Source of the DNA: Bacillota bacterium
GTDB taxonomy: Bacteria > Bacillota > Clostridia > Acetivibrionales > DSM-1351
Assembly: GCA_023416275.1 (NCBI GenBank)
Contig: JAEZIB010000032.1
Span: forward strand, 1 to 40,277
Direction: 5' to 3'
DNA length: 40,277 nucleotides
Of this stretch, positions 17,078-24,653 are shown in pieces. The notes under the pieces were generated by a model, which did no database searches, had not been told where the DNA came from, and worked only from the letters and a program-made list of their open reading frames with translations. The first letter of the stretch is position 1; each line of letters begins with the position of its first letter. The position numbers and the translations under genes were made by a program.

Positions 17078-17388
17078 TGAATATAGTCGAAATAATGTAT
17101 AATTTAACTAAAAAAGAAGTTAAACGGACTAAAAAATAGCGAAACATATCAAATAATAAGATATAAAGCAATTAATGGTATATAATTTTATGTTTTTTTG
17201 TATAAATTATTAGCTGAATAATACTATGAAAACAGCTATTACTAGGATATAGGTATAGTTTGTAAATGTTTAAGTCTTTGAATATAAAACATCTACAGCT
17301 AAAAGTTTACAAATATTAAAGGAAAAACAACCTATTATGTAGAACTATTTAAACTTAGTAAAAAATACACTTACAGGAGGATTATGTT

Positions 17389-17610
17389 ATGTCAATGGAT
17401 CCAGCAGCAGCTAGTGCGCTTTTATTTGCAAGTCTTGTAGTACCAATGATATTAATGTTAGTAGTTAATGTTGTTGTCGGAATAATTGCTGTTAGCATGG
17501 CTAAAAAGAGAGGACTTAATACAGTGCCTGCTTTCTTTGCAGGTTTTTTTGGTTCATTTATAGCTTTGTTTTTTATCGCGATGTTACCAAAGTCAATTAA
17601 TAACGGCTAA
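17389..17610 (+). CDS. small two-helix membrane protein
   Basis: This 73-residue protein has two hydrophobic helices (about 8-36 and 47-66) joined by a short basic turn, AKKRGLNT. There is an excellent AGGAGG eight bases before the ATG. An earlier ATG at 17384 is out of frame. No catalytic motif is visible. It stands alone, divergent from the XrtG locus. The function is unknown, but a small membrane regulator or channel-like peptide is possible. Confidence 0.7.
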   Translation: MSMDPAAASALLFASLVVPMILMLVVNVVVGIIAVSMAKKRGLNTVPAFFAGFFGSFIALFFIAMLPKSINNG

Positions 17611-17784
17611 AAAGAGGATACTATCGTTTATATGTATAGGGTAAGTTGGACATATGTCTAGCTGTTTCATCCGCTTATGGCAATAGAAAAACTGTTTGTT
17701 AATGACAGTAGCTCAACTATCCCACATTAAAAGGATATTTAAGTTATTTCTTTATTAGTTTATACAAAATGGTAGCTTGAGAGT

Positions 17785-17870
17785 AAAAAACGAAGAGGCT
17801 TGCTAAAAATGATTTCACTATAGAAACATATCTGATTTTATAGTTGTAAGCGTTTCTAGTTCAGCCTCTT
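17785..17870 (-). terminator. terminator of the amidohydrolase gene, possibly bidirectional
   Basis: AAGAGGCT (17793-17800) and AGCCTCTT (17863-17870) pair, with an inner stem of TAGAAAC (17821-17827) and GTTTCTA (17852-17858). On the minus strand a T run follows (complement of A residues at 17785-17790). TTTT also follows on the plus strand. The rest of 17611-17884 holds nothing else I can support. Confidence 0.7.
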
Positions 17871-17884
17871 TTAAAGTGCAATAA

Positions 17885-18676
17885 TTATAAATTTAGTAAG
17901 TTTGAAGCATTTTTCCATAAAATTTGTTCTTGCTCTTCAGTTGTCAAATCGAGGCTATAAAATCTCTGAAGCTCTTCCTTATGTGACCACATTGGATAGT
18001 CTGTACCGAAGAGAACTTTGTTTGTACCATGCTCTTTAATAATATATGTTGATTTCTCTTTGCTAAGAAAGGCCAGAGAACTGGAGGTGTCAAGATATAA
18101 ATTTTTACCAACAAGGTACTTTATAGAGTCATCCCACATCTGATATCCACCAAGATGGGCCGCAATTACTGTAAGCTTTGGGAATTTTTTTAATACATTA
18201 GCCAATCTCTTAGGGCTTGAAGAGGTTCTTTTTTCGTCACCCATATGCATAAGAACTGGAAGCCTGCCCTCAAGTGCTTCATATATAGGCATCATAGAGG
18301 GATCATCAATATTAAAATCTTGAAAATCTGGATGTAACTTTATACCCTTTAGGCCAAGGGTTATTAATCTGTTTATTTCTGATTTCAAATTGATAAGCTC
18401 AGGATGTAAAGTGCCAAATCCAATAAAGCTTTCATTCATAGCTTGTGCATCAGCTATAAAATCATTTATTGATTCAACTTGATCTGCTCTTGTTGCCGTA
18501 GAGTGAACAATATACTTATATACATTTATTTCTTTGCCTCTATTTAGCAAATCTTCTATAGTTCCGTCTCCATACATTTGAGCACCATAATAATTTCCGG
18601 TTGCTTGTGTTGCTTTTATAGCTACTTTTGATGGAAATATGTGGGCATGGGCGTCAATTATCCTAGCTTTATTCAC
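17885..18676 (-). CDS. amidohydrolase family (TIM-barrel metal-dependent hydrolase)
   Basis: This 263-residue cytosolic metal hydrolase belongs to the amidohydrolase-2 type. The metal ligands are in order: DAHAHIF (His10, His12) at the first strand, then LKGIKLHPDFQDF, PVLMHMGDE, VIAAHLGGYQMW and the final FGTDYPMW aspartate. Relatives act as decarboxylases or lactone hydrolases on carboxylic substrates. Nothing nearby tells which. The ATG at 18676 follows AAGGTGAT. It is monocistronic with its own terminator. Confidence 0.85.
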   Translation of the reverse strand: MNKARIIDAHAHIFPSKVAIKATQATGNYYGAQMYGDGTIEDLLNRGKEINVYKYIVHSTATRADQVESINDFIADAQAMNESFIGFGTLHPELINLKSEINRLITLGLKGIKLHPDFQDFNIDDPSMMPIYEALEGRLPVLMHMGDEKRTSSSPKRLANVLKKFPKLTVIAAHLGGYQMWDDSIKYLVGKNLYLDTSSSLAFLSKEKSTYIIKEHGTNKVLFGTDYPMWSHKEELQRFYSLDLTTEEQEQILWKNASNLLNL

Positions 18677-18751
18677 TGTATCACCTTCTAATTATGTAGA
18701 TTTATATAAATGACGCTAAGTGTTTATTATCTTAATAAGATTTATATGTAT

Positions 18752-18812
18752 GGGGGCGGTTGAGCGTTTCCGAAGTATTAAGTGACTTGAGGAAAACGAA
18801 GGAACTGTCTCC
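18752..18812 (+). ncRNA. candidate structured RNA
   Basis: Three nested helices fold on the plus strand. P1: GGGGGCGGTT (18752-18761) with AACTGTCTCC (18803-18812), ten pairs of which three are G-U. P2: CGTTTCC (18765-18771) with GGAAAACG (18791-18798), one bulge. P3: AAGT (18773-18776) with ACTT (18785-18788). On the minus strand the three G-U pairs would become A-C mismatches, which points to a plus-strand RNA. The patch is GC-richer than its surroundings. No terminator or ribosome site follows directly, and I match it to no known riboswitch. The rest of 18677-19173 holds only the leader of the next gene. Confidence 0.4.
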
Positions 18813-18949
18813 GTGCAGTTGGTGTAAAGTACTTAGTGCAATTTATATAGTGTTAATTAATTTTTTGCTCTATCTATTGGATTTTAACATATTGGAATTG
18901 AAAGTACAAATGTTATGAGGATGGGTTATTTGTCTGCTTGATTTGTTAA

Positions 18950-19173
18950 GAAGGCAAACGTTAAAAAGACGCAAATGATGTATAATTATGCTCAAAATTG
19001 CTCTTATTTACGCCTTTTTTCTTGCATTATGAAGGGCTACAAAACCTTGAAACACAGTATTATAAAGGTGGTTCACATTTATACGGTGTTTTACAGACAA
19101 GGTGGTATAAGGTATAATAACTGTATAAAAGGTAACAAAATTACCTAAAAATCACACTAGGAGGATACAAAAT
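18950..19173 (+). repeat. duplicated upstream region, copy 1
   Basis: About 220 bp here is closely similar to 19885-20108. Both hold a GACGCAAA or ACGCAAAA word, a TATAAT-like box followed by TATGCTCAA, a pyrimidine-rich stretch with CCTTTTTTCTTGCATTATGAA, and the promoter below. The whole leader-gene unit was duplicated with a period of 935 bp. In copy 2 AAGGC-GACAAA-GCCTT can form, or CCTTGA can instead pair with TCAAGG downstream. In copy 1 these helices are partly mismatched. Confidence 0.7.
19090..19118 (+). promoter_or_regulatory. sigma-A promoter of first Ig-like gene
   Basis: TTTACA (19090-19095), a 17-bp spacer and TATAAT (19113-19118). The leader holds a small hairpin AGGTAA/TTACCT and an AGGAGG site before the ATG at 19174. 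Confidence 0.8.
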
Positions 19174-19719
19174 ATGAAAAAAATTAAAGAACAGACAGTA
19201 AATTTTGGTTGTAAAAAGAGGAATACATTTAAGGCATTGTGCTTTTCAATTCTTTTCGTTCTCTCATTAGTATTATCGTCAGGCCTTAATAATGCATATG
19301 CTGCTACTAGTAGTAACTGGCAGATAGTTGCCCTCGCTCCTTTTGATCAAGTAGTGAAGCTATCTATTCCATCTACAATAGTTCCAGGTGGACGTGGATT
19401 TATGACTCCACAAAAAGTATGTGTATTAGATGCAAATGGCGGTCCAGTTATTAATACTCCAGTTACCTTTGAAGTGTCTAGCAATCCATATATTACATCT
19501 CTTATGAGAGGTTCATATTCAAGAAGTATAACAGTATATACTGACTCAAATGGTGTTGCTACAGCTGCTAATACGAATGCCGAATTTTTAGGAGAAGGGT
19601 TCCAAGTATATTCTCAGTATGGAGGACTTAAACAAACATTGCAAGTAACAGCGAAGGTAGCAGGATTAAATACGGTTACTTTTAATACAGTAGTTAAAAC
19701 CTACGGATATCCGTACTAA
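19174..19719 (+). CDS. secreted Ig-like domain protein (paralogue 1)
   Basis: This 181-residue protein has a long signal peptide (basic start, hydrophobic core at about 22-38, cleavage near NAYA-A). It is followed by one bacterial Ig-like fold, with strands around CVLDANGGPVINTPVTFEV and a TDSNGVA turn typical of invasin/Big-type domains. The C terminus ends in a short TYGYPY motif shared with paralogue 2. There are no cell-wall anchor, catalytic or lipobox features, so it is probably released or surface-associated. It has its own promoter, AGGAGG site and terminator. It is about 80 percent similar to the next gene by eye. Confidence 0.75.
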   Translation: MKKIKEQTVNFGCKKRNTFKALCFSILFVLSLVLSSGLNNAYAATSSNWQIVALAPFDQVVKLSIPSTIVPGGRGFMTPQKVCVLDANGGPVINTPVTFEVSSNPYITSLMRGSYSRSITVYTDSNGVATAANTNAEFLGEGFQVYSQYGGLKQTLQVTAKVAGLNTVTFNTVVKTYGYPY

Positions 19720-19772
19720 TTAAGTGTTGTTGGAACTATACATAGCTTTCTAAAATTAATATTTAAATTGAG

Positions 19773-19823
19773 AATAACAACCTTAAAACATGTATCTAAC
19801 AGCATGCTTTTGAGGTTGTTATT
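19773..19823 (+). terminator. terminator-like hairpin after paralogue 1
   Basis: AATAACAACCT (19773-19783) pairs with AGGTTGTTATT (19813-19823), with an inner CATG/CATG contact. The T run is weak, so termination is likely but not certain. Confidence 0.6.
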
Positions 19824-19884
19824 TATTATAAGCTTAAAGTTTACTAATTTAAATGCGTATGAGTTATTTGTGTTCTTAAAATTT

Positions 19885-20108
19885 ATGAGAAGCCAACGGT
19901 AAAACGCAAAATAATGGATAATTATGCTCAAGATTGCTCCTGTTTATGCCTTTTTTCTTGCATTATGAAAGGCGACAAAGCCTTGAAACGTAGTATTATC
20001 AAGGAGGTTCACATTTATACGGTGTTTTACAGATGAGGTGGTATAAGGTATAATAAATATATAAAAGGTAACAAAATTACCTAAAAATTACACTAGGAGG
20101 ATACAAAT
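19885..20108 (+). repeat. duplicated upstream region, copy 2
   Basis: This is the second copy of the region at 18950-19173, with the same order of boxes. Here the AAGGC/GCCTT hairpin and the alternative CCTTGA/TCAAGG pairing (around 19970-20005) are both perfect and mutually exclusive. The pairing lies upstream of the mapped promoter, so it would matter only if transcription also starts further upstream. Confidence 0.65.
20026..20054 (+). promoter_or_regulatory. sigma-A promoter of second Ig-like gene
   Basis: TTTACA (20026-20031), a 17-bp spacer and TATAAT (20049-20054), in the same layout as the first copy. Confidence 0.8.
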
Positions 20109-20654
20109 ATGAGAAAAATTAAAGAACAGACAGTAGTCCCTGCTTGGAAGAATAGAAATACATTTAAGGTATTCTGCTTTTCAATGCTATTCATGCTCTC
20201 ATTAATATTATCGCCAAGCCTTAATGCTGCAAATGCTGCTACTAGTAGTAACTGGCAGATAATTGCCCTCGCTCCTTTTGAGCAAGTAGTGACTTTATCC
20301 AATCCAACTGCTGCAGCTCCAGGTGGACGTGGATTTATGACTCCTCAAGCAATATGTATATTAGATGAAGATGGAGGTCCTGTTATTAATACTCCAGTTA
20401 CATTTGAAGTGTCCAGTAATGCTTGTATCACATCTCTTATGAGAGGTTCATACTCAAGAAGTATAACAGTATATACTGACTCAAATGGTGTTGCTAGAGC
20501 TGCTAATACTAATGCCGGATTTTTAGGAGAAGGGTTCCAGGTATATTCACAGTATTCATATATTAAGCAAACCTTGCAAGTAACAGCATCGGTACATGGG
20601 TTTAATAAGGTTACTTTTAATACAATAGTTAAAACCTATGGATATCCGTACTAA
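20109..20654 (+). CDS. secreted Ig-like domain protein (paralogue 2)
   Basis: It has 181 residues, the same length as paralogue 1, with the same signal peptide, Ig-like strands, TDSNGVA turn and terminal TYGYPY. Differences cluster in the N-terminal part of the mature protein (around residues 60-90) and near residue 160, while the central block is almost unchanged. This suggests selection on the core and drift or diversification at exposed ends. AGGAGG precedes the ATG. The function is unknown. The next gene is also a secreted protein, so this is a small surface-protein cluster. Confidence 0.75.
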   Translation: MRKIKEQTVVPAWKNRNTFKVFCFSMLFMLSLILSPSLNAANAATSSNWQIIALAPFEQVVTLSNPTAAAPGGRGFMTPQAICILDEDGGPVINTPVTFEVSSNACITSLMRGSYSRSITVYTDSNGVARAANTNAGFLGEGFQVYSQYSYIKQTLQVTASVHGFNKVTFNTIVKTYGYPY

Positions 20655-20716
20655 TAAAAGTGTTATTGTAAGGCTATACATAGCTTTATAAAATTAATAT
20701 TTAGCTTGAAAATGGA

Positions 20717-20759
20717 AACAACCTTAAAGCATGTTCTAATAGCATGTTTTAAGGTTGTT
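20717..20759 (+). terminator. terminator of paralogue 2
   Basis: AACAACCTTAAAGCATG (20717-20733) pairs with CATGTTTTAAGGTTGTT (20743-20759) over 17 positions with one G-U pair. Its sequence is related to the first paralogue's terminator, so the duplicated unit includes it. The stretch 20760-21039 holds no gene; it ends in the GGAG site of the next one. Confidence 0.75.
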
Positions 20760-21039
20760 ATTTATTATATAACGCTATTTTTCAAAATTAATTAGGATGA
20801 CTAAAGTCAAATACATTATGAGAGTTTACGCTATAAGATATTAATTATTCGGAGAAATATGACTTTAAGCTGGTTTAGAAAGGAATTTTAGGGTTGTGAC
20901 TCGTTCAAATCTTATTTGCTAAATTATTAAAAATGTTACAAGGGCACAAATAGTAAGCAAAAATCTTTGTGGGAACATTTTTATATTTTTCTCGTCTTAA
21001 TTGATGTAATACAAAATTTGCATAAAAGGAGAAAAATAT

Positions 21040-22383
21040 ATGGCAAAATTCAAATTTTCTAAAGCACTAATTTTTGCAGGTGCAATACTTGTTACAGGAT
21101 TATCGACAGTGGGGGCAGCAACAGTATATAAAACTGTAGCCGCTGTGGTAAGACCAGATATTGTTGTTAAACTGGACGACAAAGCGCTATCTTTGAAGGA
21201 TGGCAATGGAAAAACTATAAATCCATTGATTGTTGGTGGGAGTACATATTTACCAGTAAGAACTATTGCAGAAGCAGTAGGCTTAGAGGTGGCTTGGGAT
21301 AGTGCAAATAATACTGTAAGTCTTAGTCATTCTGAGACAGCTACAGCTATAGGTGTAAGAGGTACAGTTAAGGATATAGTACAGGGAAAAGATGGGATTA
21401 CTTTCTTAGTTGAAGGTAAAAAACAAAATGATACCCGTTATGACATCGCGACTGTTACAGTAAATAGCAAAACAATATTGGAGAATGTTGATTCTTACAG
21501 TGATATAAAAGAGGGCTCAGTTGTAGAAGCAGTATTCCCCGAGTTTGTAGCAGAATCATATCCTGTTATGAGCGCTGCTGTAAAATTAACAGTAATAAGT
21601 AATGGTGAAATAGGTGTAAGAGGCACAGTTAAGGATATAGTACAAGGCAAAGACGGGATCACCTTCTTAGTGGAAGGTAAAAAACAAAATGATACTCGTT
21701 ATGACATTGCATCTATTACAGTAAATAGTAAAACAATATTGGAGAATGTTGATGCTTATAGTGATATAAAAGAGGGCTCAGTTGTAGAAGTTGTAATTCC
21801 TCCGTTTGTAGTACAATCATATCCAGTTATGAGCGGTGCTGTAAAATTAACAGTAATAAGTAACGGTGAAATAGGTGTAAGAGGCACAGTTAAGGATATA
21901 GTACAAGGCAAAGACGGGATCACCTTCTTAGTGGAGGGTAAAAAACAAAATGACACCCGTTATGACATTGCATCTATTACGGTAAATAGTAAAACAATAT
22001 TGGAGAATGTTGATGCTTATGGTGATATAAAAGAGGGCGCAGTTGTAGAAGTTGCAATTCCTCCGTTTGTAGTACAATCATATCCAGTTATGAGCGGTGC
22101 TGTAAAATTAACAGTAATAAGTAACGGTGAAATAGGTGTAAGAGGTACAGTTAAAAATATTGTACAGGGAAAAGACGGAATTACTTTCTTGGTAGAGGGT
22201 AAGAAAGAAAGTGATACTCGCTTCGACATAGCATCTATTACAGTGAATAGTAAAACAATATTGGAGAATATTGATTCTTACAGTGAAATAAAAGAGGGCG
22301 CAGTTGTGGAAGTAGTAATGCCAGATGCTGTAGTAAAATCCTATCCCGTTATGAGTGCTGCTGTAAAATTAAAAGTAATATAA
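21040..22383 (+). CDS. secreted stalk/copper-amine-oxidase-N-like protein with four 87-residue repeats (C-terminally truncated)
   Basis: This 447-residue protein has a signal peptide over residues 1-30. Next comes one copper-amine-oxidase N-terminal-like (stalk) domain at about 45-103, with LPVRTIAEAVGLEVAWD. Four repeats of exactly 87 residues follow, each starting GVRGTVK and ending AVKLTVISNGEI, built from strands such as DGITFLVEGKK and DIASITVNSKTILENV. Repeats 2 and 3 are nearly identical at DNA level, indicating recent duplication or gene conversion. The frame stops after repeat 4 because of a 2-bp insertion, and a fifth repeat continues beyond the stop. It is probably an envelope or matrix protein. 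Confidence 0.8.
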   Translation: MAKFKFSKALIFAGAILVTGLSTVGAATVYKTVAAVVRPDIVVKLDDKALSLKDGNGKTINPLIVGGSTYLPVRTIAEAVGLEVAWDSANNTVSLSHSETATAIGVRGTVKDIVQGKDGITFLVEGKKQNDTRYDIATVTVNSKTILENVDSYSDIKEGSVVEAVFPEFVAESYPVMSAAVKLTVISNGEIGVRGTVKDIVQGKDGITFLVEGKKQNDTRYDIASITVNSKTILENVDAYSDIKEGSVVEVVIPPFVVQSYPVMSGAVKLTVISNGEIGVRGTVKDIVQGKDGITFLVEGKKQNDTRYDIASITVNSKTILENVDAYGDIKEGAVVEVAIPPFVVQSYPVMSGAVKLTVISNGEIGVRGTVKNIVQGKDGITFLVEGKKESDTRFDIASITVNSKTILENIDSYSEIKEGAVVEVVMPDAVVKSYPVMSAAVKLKVI

Positions 22384-22395
22384 GTAACGGTGAAA
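21352..22395 (+). repeat. four tandem 261-bp coding repeats
   Basis: Repeat starts (GGTGTAAGAGG) are at 21352, 21613, 21874 and 22135, an exact 261-bp period. The fifth unit begins at 22398 rather than the expected 22396, which exposes a 2-bp insertion between units 4 and 5. Confidence 0.95.
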
Positions 22396-22654
22396 TAGGA
22401 GTAAGAGGCACAGTTAAGAATATAGTACAGGGAAAAGACGGAATTACTTCTTGTTAGAGAGTAAGAAAGAAATTGATACCACTTATGATAAAGCTACTAT
22501 TACAGCTAATATGAAAACAATAATAGAAAATGTAGCTTCTTTTGGTGATATAAAAGAAGGGGTAATAGTAGAAGTAAAATTAAGAGATATAGTTTCAGAA
22601 CCAAATGCGCCTATAATGGGTGTTGCTAGTGTAGTAAAAGTAACTTCAAAGTAA
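22384..22654 (+). pseudogene. broken fifth repeat and original C terminus of the repeat protein
   Basis: After the stop at 22381-22383 the sequence still encodes GVRGTVKNIVQGKDGIT, then needs a frame change to continue as LLESKKEIDTTYDKATITANMK and on to MGVASVVKVTSK. Two lesions explain this. Where intact units read GTAATAAGT, this one reads GTAATATAAGT (2-bp gain). One base is also lost in the ACTTTCTTGG segment. The 67-codon frame from 22451 is therefore a remnant, not an independent gene. A sequencing error in one lesion cannot be excluded, but two are needed. Confidence 0.85.
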
Positions 22655-22722
22655 AAAGGTAGCTGGTTAAAGCTAGAAAATTATAAAGAATATTTATCTC
22701 ACATTTTTATAAAGCAAGGCAG

Positions 22723-22770
22723 GGCACAGAATTTTGTATTTTAATATGAAATTCTGTGCCATTTTTATTT
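22723..22770 (+). terminator. terminator of the repeat-protein gene
   Basis: GGCACAGAATTT (22723-22734) pairs perfectly with AAATTCTGTGCC (22749-22760), then ATTTTTATTT. It sits after the broken fifth repeat, which supports that repeat being the former gene end. Confidence 0.9.
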
Positions 22771-22878
22771 AATTTTGTTTACGTAAGGCTAATTTAATTA
22801 ATAAAAGACGAAATTTGGTAATTAATTATTTATATAAAGATAGTAAGCAATTAAAATATATATAATCAACAAAACGAC

Positions 22879-23538
22879 TTAATATCTTGGCCTATTCATG
22901 CTAACTAAATAGCGAAATCTATTTTGTGAAGGAAGCCCATCACGCAGTTCTTTTTGGGCGAAAGCTTTGTCAAACTCTTTAGACTCTGTTGAGTCTACAT
23001 GATAGACAGCATCTTCAAAGAATCTTCCAGAAATATTTGACAGTGCTCCAGGAACTAACTCTAGGGCTTGTAATGGTAATGCATACATATTGTCAGCTGT
23101 TGCAATTTTGAGGGTTTCTGCTGGTACAAAACCAAATCTGCGATAGTACTCGGGGTCTCCGTATATTAGTATTGCCTTGTACCCAAGCGCTATGGCGATA
23201 TTCTTTGTAAAACTAATAAGTTTACTACCTATACCCATACTTTGAAATTCAGGTAATACAGAAACGGGCCCAAATGAGATGACTTCATGTTGTTTGTCAT
23301 TGTCATCAAGTATATTTGCCTTGGTATAAACGATATTGCCAACTATTTTTCCGTCAATTTCAGCTACATAATCCAATTCCTTAATAAAACAAGGAGCATT
23401 TCTTATATTATGCAGAAGATAATGCTCATCGCAGCCAGGCAAATGTTGATTCCAAAAAGCTTCTTTTGTTAGCTCTTCAACAATTCTAAAATCCTCTGGT
23501 CGTTCCCTTCGCAATATAATTTCTAGATTACTGGTCAA
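22879..23538 (-). CDS. GNAT family N-acetyltransferase
   Basis: This 219-residue cytosolic acetyl-CoA-dependent transferase starts IILRRERPEDFRIVEELTKEAF, the usual first strand and helix of GNAT. FGPVSVLPEFQSMGIGSKLISF is motif A with the Q-x-x-G-x-G/S acetyl-CoA pyrophosphate loop, and YKAILIYGDPEYYRRFGF is motif B. The C-terminal 60 residues are an extra segment common in this subgroup. The start is a TTG at 23538, set by GGAGGT six bases before it. The substrate is not predictable. It lies downstream of the NYN gene on the same strand, with a gap of about 100 bp. Confidence 0.88.
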   Translation of the reverse strand: MTSNLEIILRRERPEDFRIVEELTKEAFWNQHLPGCDEHYLLHNIRNAPCFIKELDYVAEIDGKIVGNIVYTKANILDDNDKQHEVISFGPVSVLPEFQSMGIGSKLISFTKNIAIALGYKAILIYGDPEYYRRFGFVPAETLKIATADNMYALPLQALELVPGALSNISGRFFEDAVYHVDSTESKEFDKAFAQKELRDGLPSQNRFRYLVSMNRPRY

Positions 23539-23644
23539 GTGAGCACCTCCTAAAATATGTATATGGTTGATTATACCATTTCGCTAGAAAGAAAAGAAGA
23601 TTTATATTTTTTGTGAGGAGATTTGTACTATTTAATTAAAGCCA

Positions 23645-24301
23645 CTATTTGAAACGAATATCACATGTTTGTAAACCGTCTATATGTTCAAACAAGTCAG
23701 GTTTTATTGGAGAGTAAAGGGGATCAAGGATAAAATCAATGCCTTCTCGTCTTGCCAACTTGGCAGCAGGAACAAAGTCACTGTCACCTGAAATAAGGAC
23801 TATTTGATCAACCTGCTTTTTATATGCCAAAGAGGCGATATCTAAGCCAATTTTCATATCAACACCTTTTTGATCTAGATCAAGCATGAAGTCTTCTTCT
23901 TTAAGTTCATTAAGAGCTATTGCCCCATTACAGAGCTTTTTAAGCATATCATAACGAATAGTGTAATAGGCTTGTGCATCAGCAAGTTTCCCAAGCCTTA
24001 AAGCAAATTTACGCTTCCTTTTCAATTCATCAAGAAATTCATTCATCCAGATATATAAATCAGACTTTGAAAAGTCAACTTGTAATTTTAACAATGGATG
24101 ATAAAGCTTTTTATCCATAGGAGGACAGTCATAATAAAATATTCTGTACAATTCAATTTTATCTGAAATACTGTCTTGCTTCAAGTGTCGATAACAATAG
24201 TCATTCAACTCTTTTGCCCTTTCTGTTGGAGTTTTGTCCCCAAGTTTGCCCTGAGCTCTTTTGCGATAAAAGCCACCATCCACAAGTATTGCTGTTTTCA
24301 T
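23645..24301 (-). CDS. NYN domain (LabA/DUF88-like, PIN-fold) protein
   Basis: This 218-residue protein is probably a PIN-like metal-dependent RNase. Asp8 in AILVDGGF, Asp148 in KGVDMKIGLDI with Asp154, and Asp173/Asp175 in LISGDSDFVPA form the acidic cluster of the NYN family. The C terminus LDPLYSPIKPDLFEHID is typical of the subgroup that resembles LabA. The ATG at 24301 has AGGAGG upstream. A consensus promoter and a terminator-like hairpin lie in its leader, so its expression may be controlled by attenuation. It is divergent from the GHKL operon, about 350 bp away. Confidence 0.85.
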   Translation of the reverse strand: MKTAILVDGGFYRKRAQGKLGDKTPTERAKELNDYCYRHLKQDSISDKIELYRIFYYDCPPMDKKLYHPLLKLQVDFSKSDLYIWMNEFLDELKRKRKFALRLGKLADAQAYYTIRYDMLKKLCNGAIALNELKEEDFMLDLDQKGVDMKIGLDIASLAYKKQVDQIVLISGDSDFVPAAKLARREGIDFILDPLYSPIKPDLFEHIDGLQTCDIRFK

Positions 24302-24325
24302 ATGTAATCCTCCTAAAAATGCATC

Positions 24326-24379
24326 AAAAAAGTCCTAGTCTCGGCACAACCCTTATCGTGGGTGGCTTACTACTAGGAC
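24326..24379 (-). terminator. terminator-like hairpin in the leader of the NYN gene
   Basis: On the minus strand GTCCTAGT (24372-24379) pairs with ACTAGGAC (24332-24339), followed by six T (24326-24331). The gene's AGGAGG site comes only about 15 bases later. The 32-nt loop has a further weak CACCC/GGGT pairing. Its place after a strong promoter and before the ribosome site suggests conditional termination. Confidence 0.75.
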
Positions 24380-24410
24380 ATTATTAACTGTGCAACAATG
24401 TTACACTTTT

Positions 24411-24439
24411 ATATTATGCCCAAAAGTAGTAATTGTCAA
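24411..24439 (-). promoter_or_regulatory. sigma-A promoter of the NYN gene
   Basis: On the minus strand TTGACA (24434-24439), a 17-bp spacer and TAATAT (24411-24416). The expected leader is about 100 nt. The rest of 24440-24653 holds CAACC/GGTTG (24499-24513), a possible operator between the divergent NYN and GHKL genes. Confidence 0.85.
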
Positions 24440-24653
24440 TACCTTTTATTAACATTTGCTATTTTAGCGAATAAATTTGTTTTGTTTTATAACACCAACC
24501 ATATTGGTTGTATATGTATATATTCACAAAATTTATAGATGTTTAAACAAAATCTTGTCTTTAGCACTAGTTTAAAGATAATTTTAACATATTTTGAAGG
24601 ATAAGTACAAAATGTGAAGAAATATATATATAATTTAAGTGTGGAGGGGTTTT

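Noticed and set aside
18950..19075. Possible c-di-GMP-I riboswitch upstream of the Ig-like gene (GGCAAACG ... GACGCAAA words)
   Set aside because: The two words are too close for the usual hairpin between them, the later conserved helices are missing, copy 2 loses the first word, and a clear promoter lies downstream of the region.
22451..22654. Independent 67-codon gene
   Set aside because: Its sequence is the continuation of the fifth repeat of the gene before it in another frame, so it is a pseudogene fragment.
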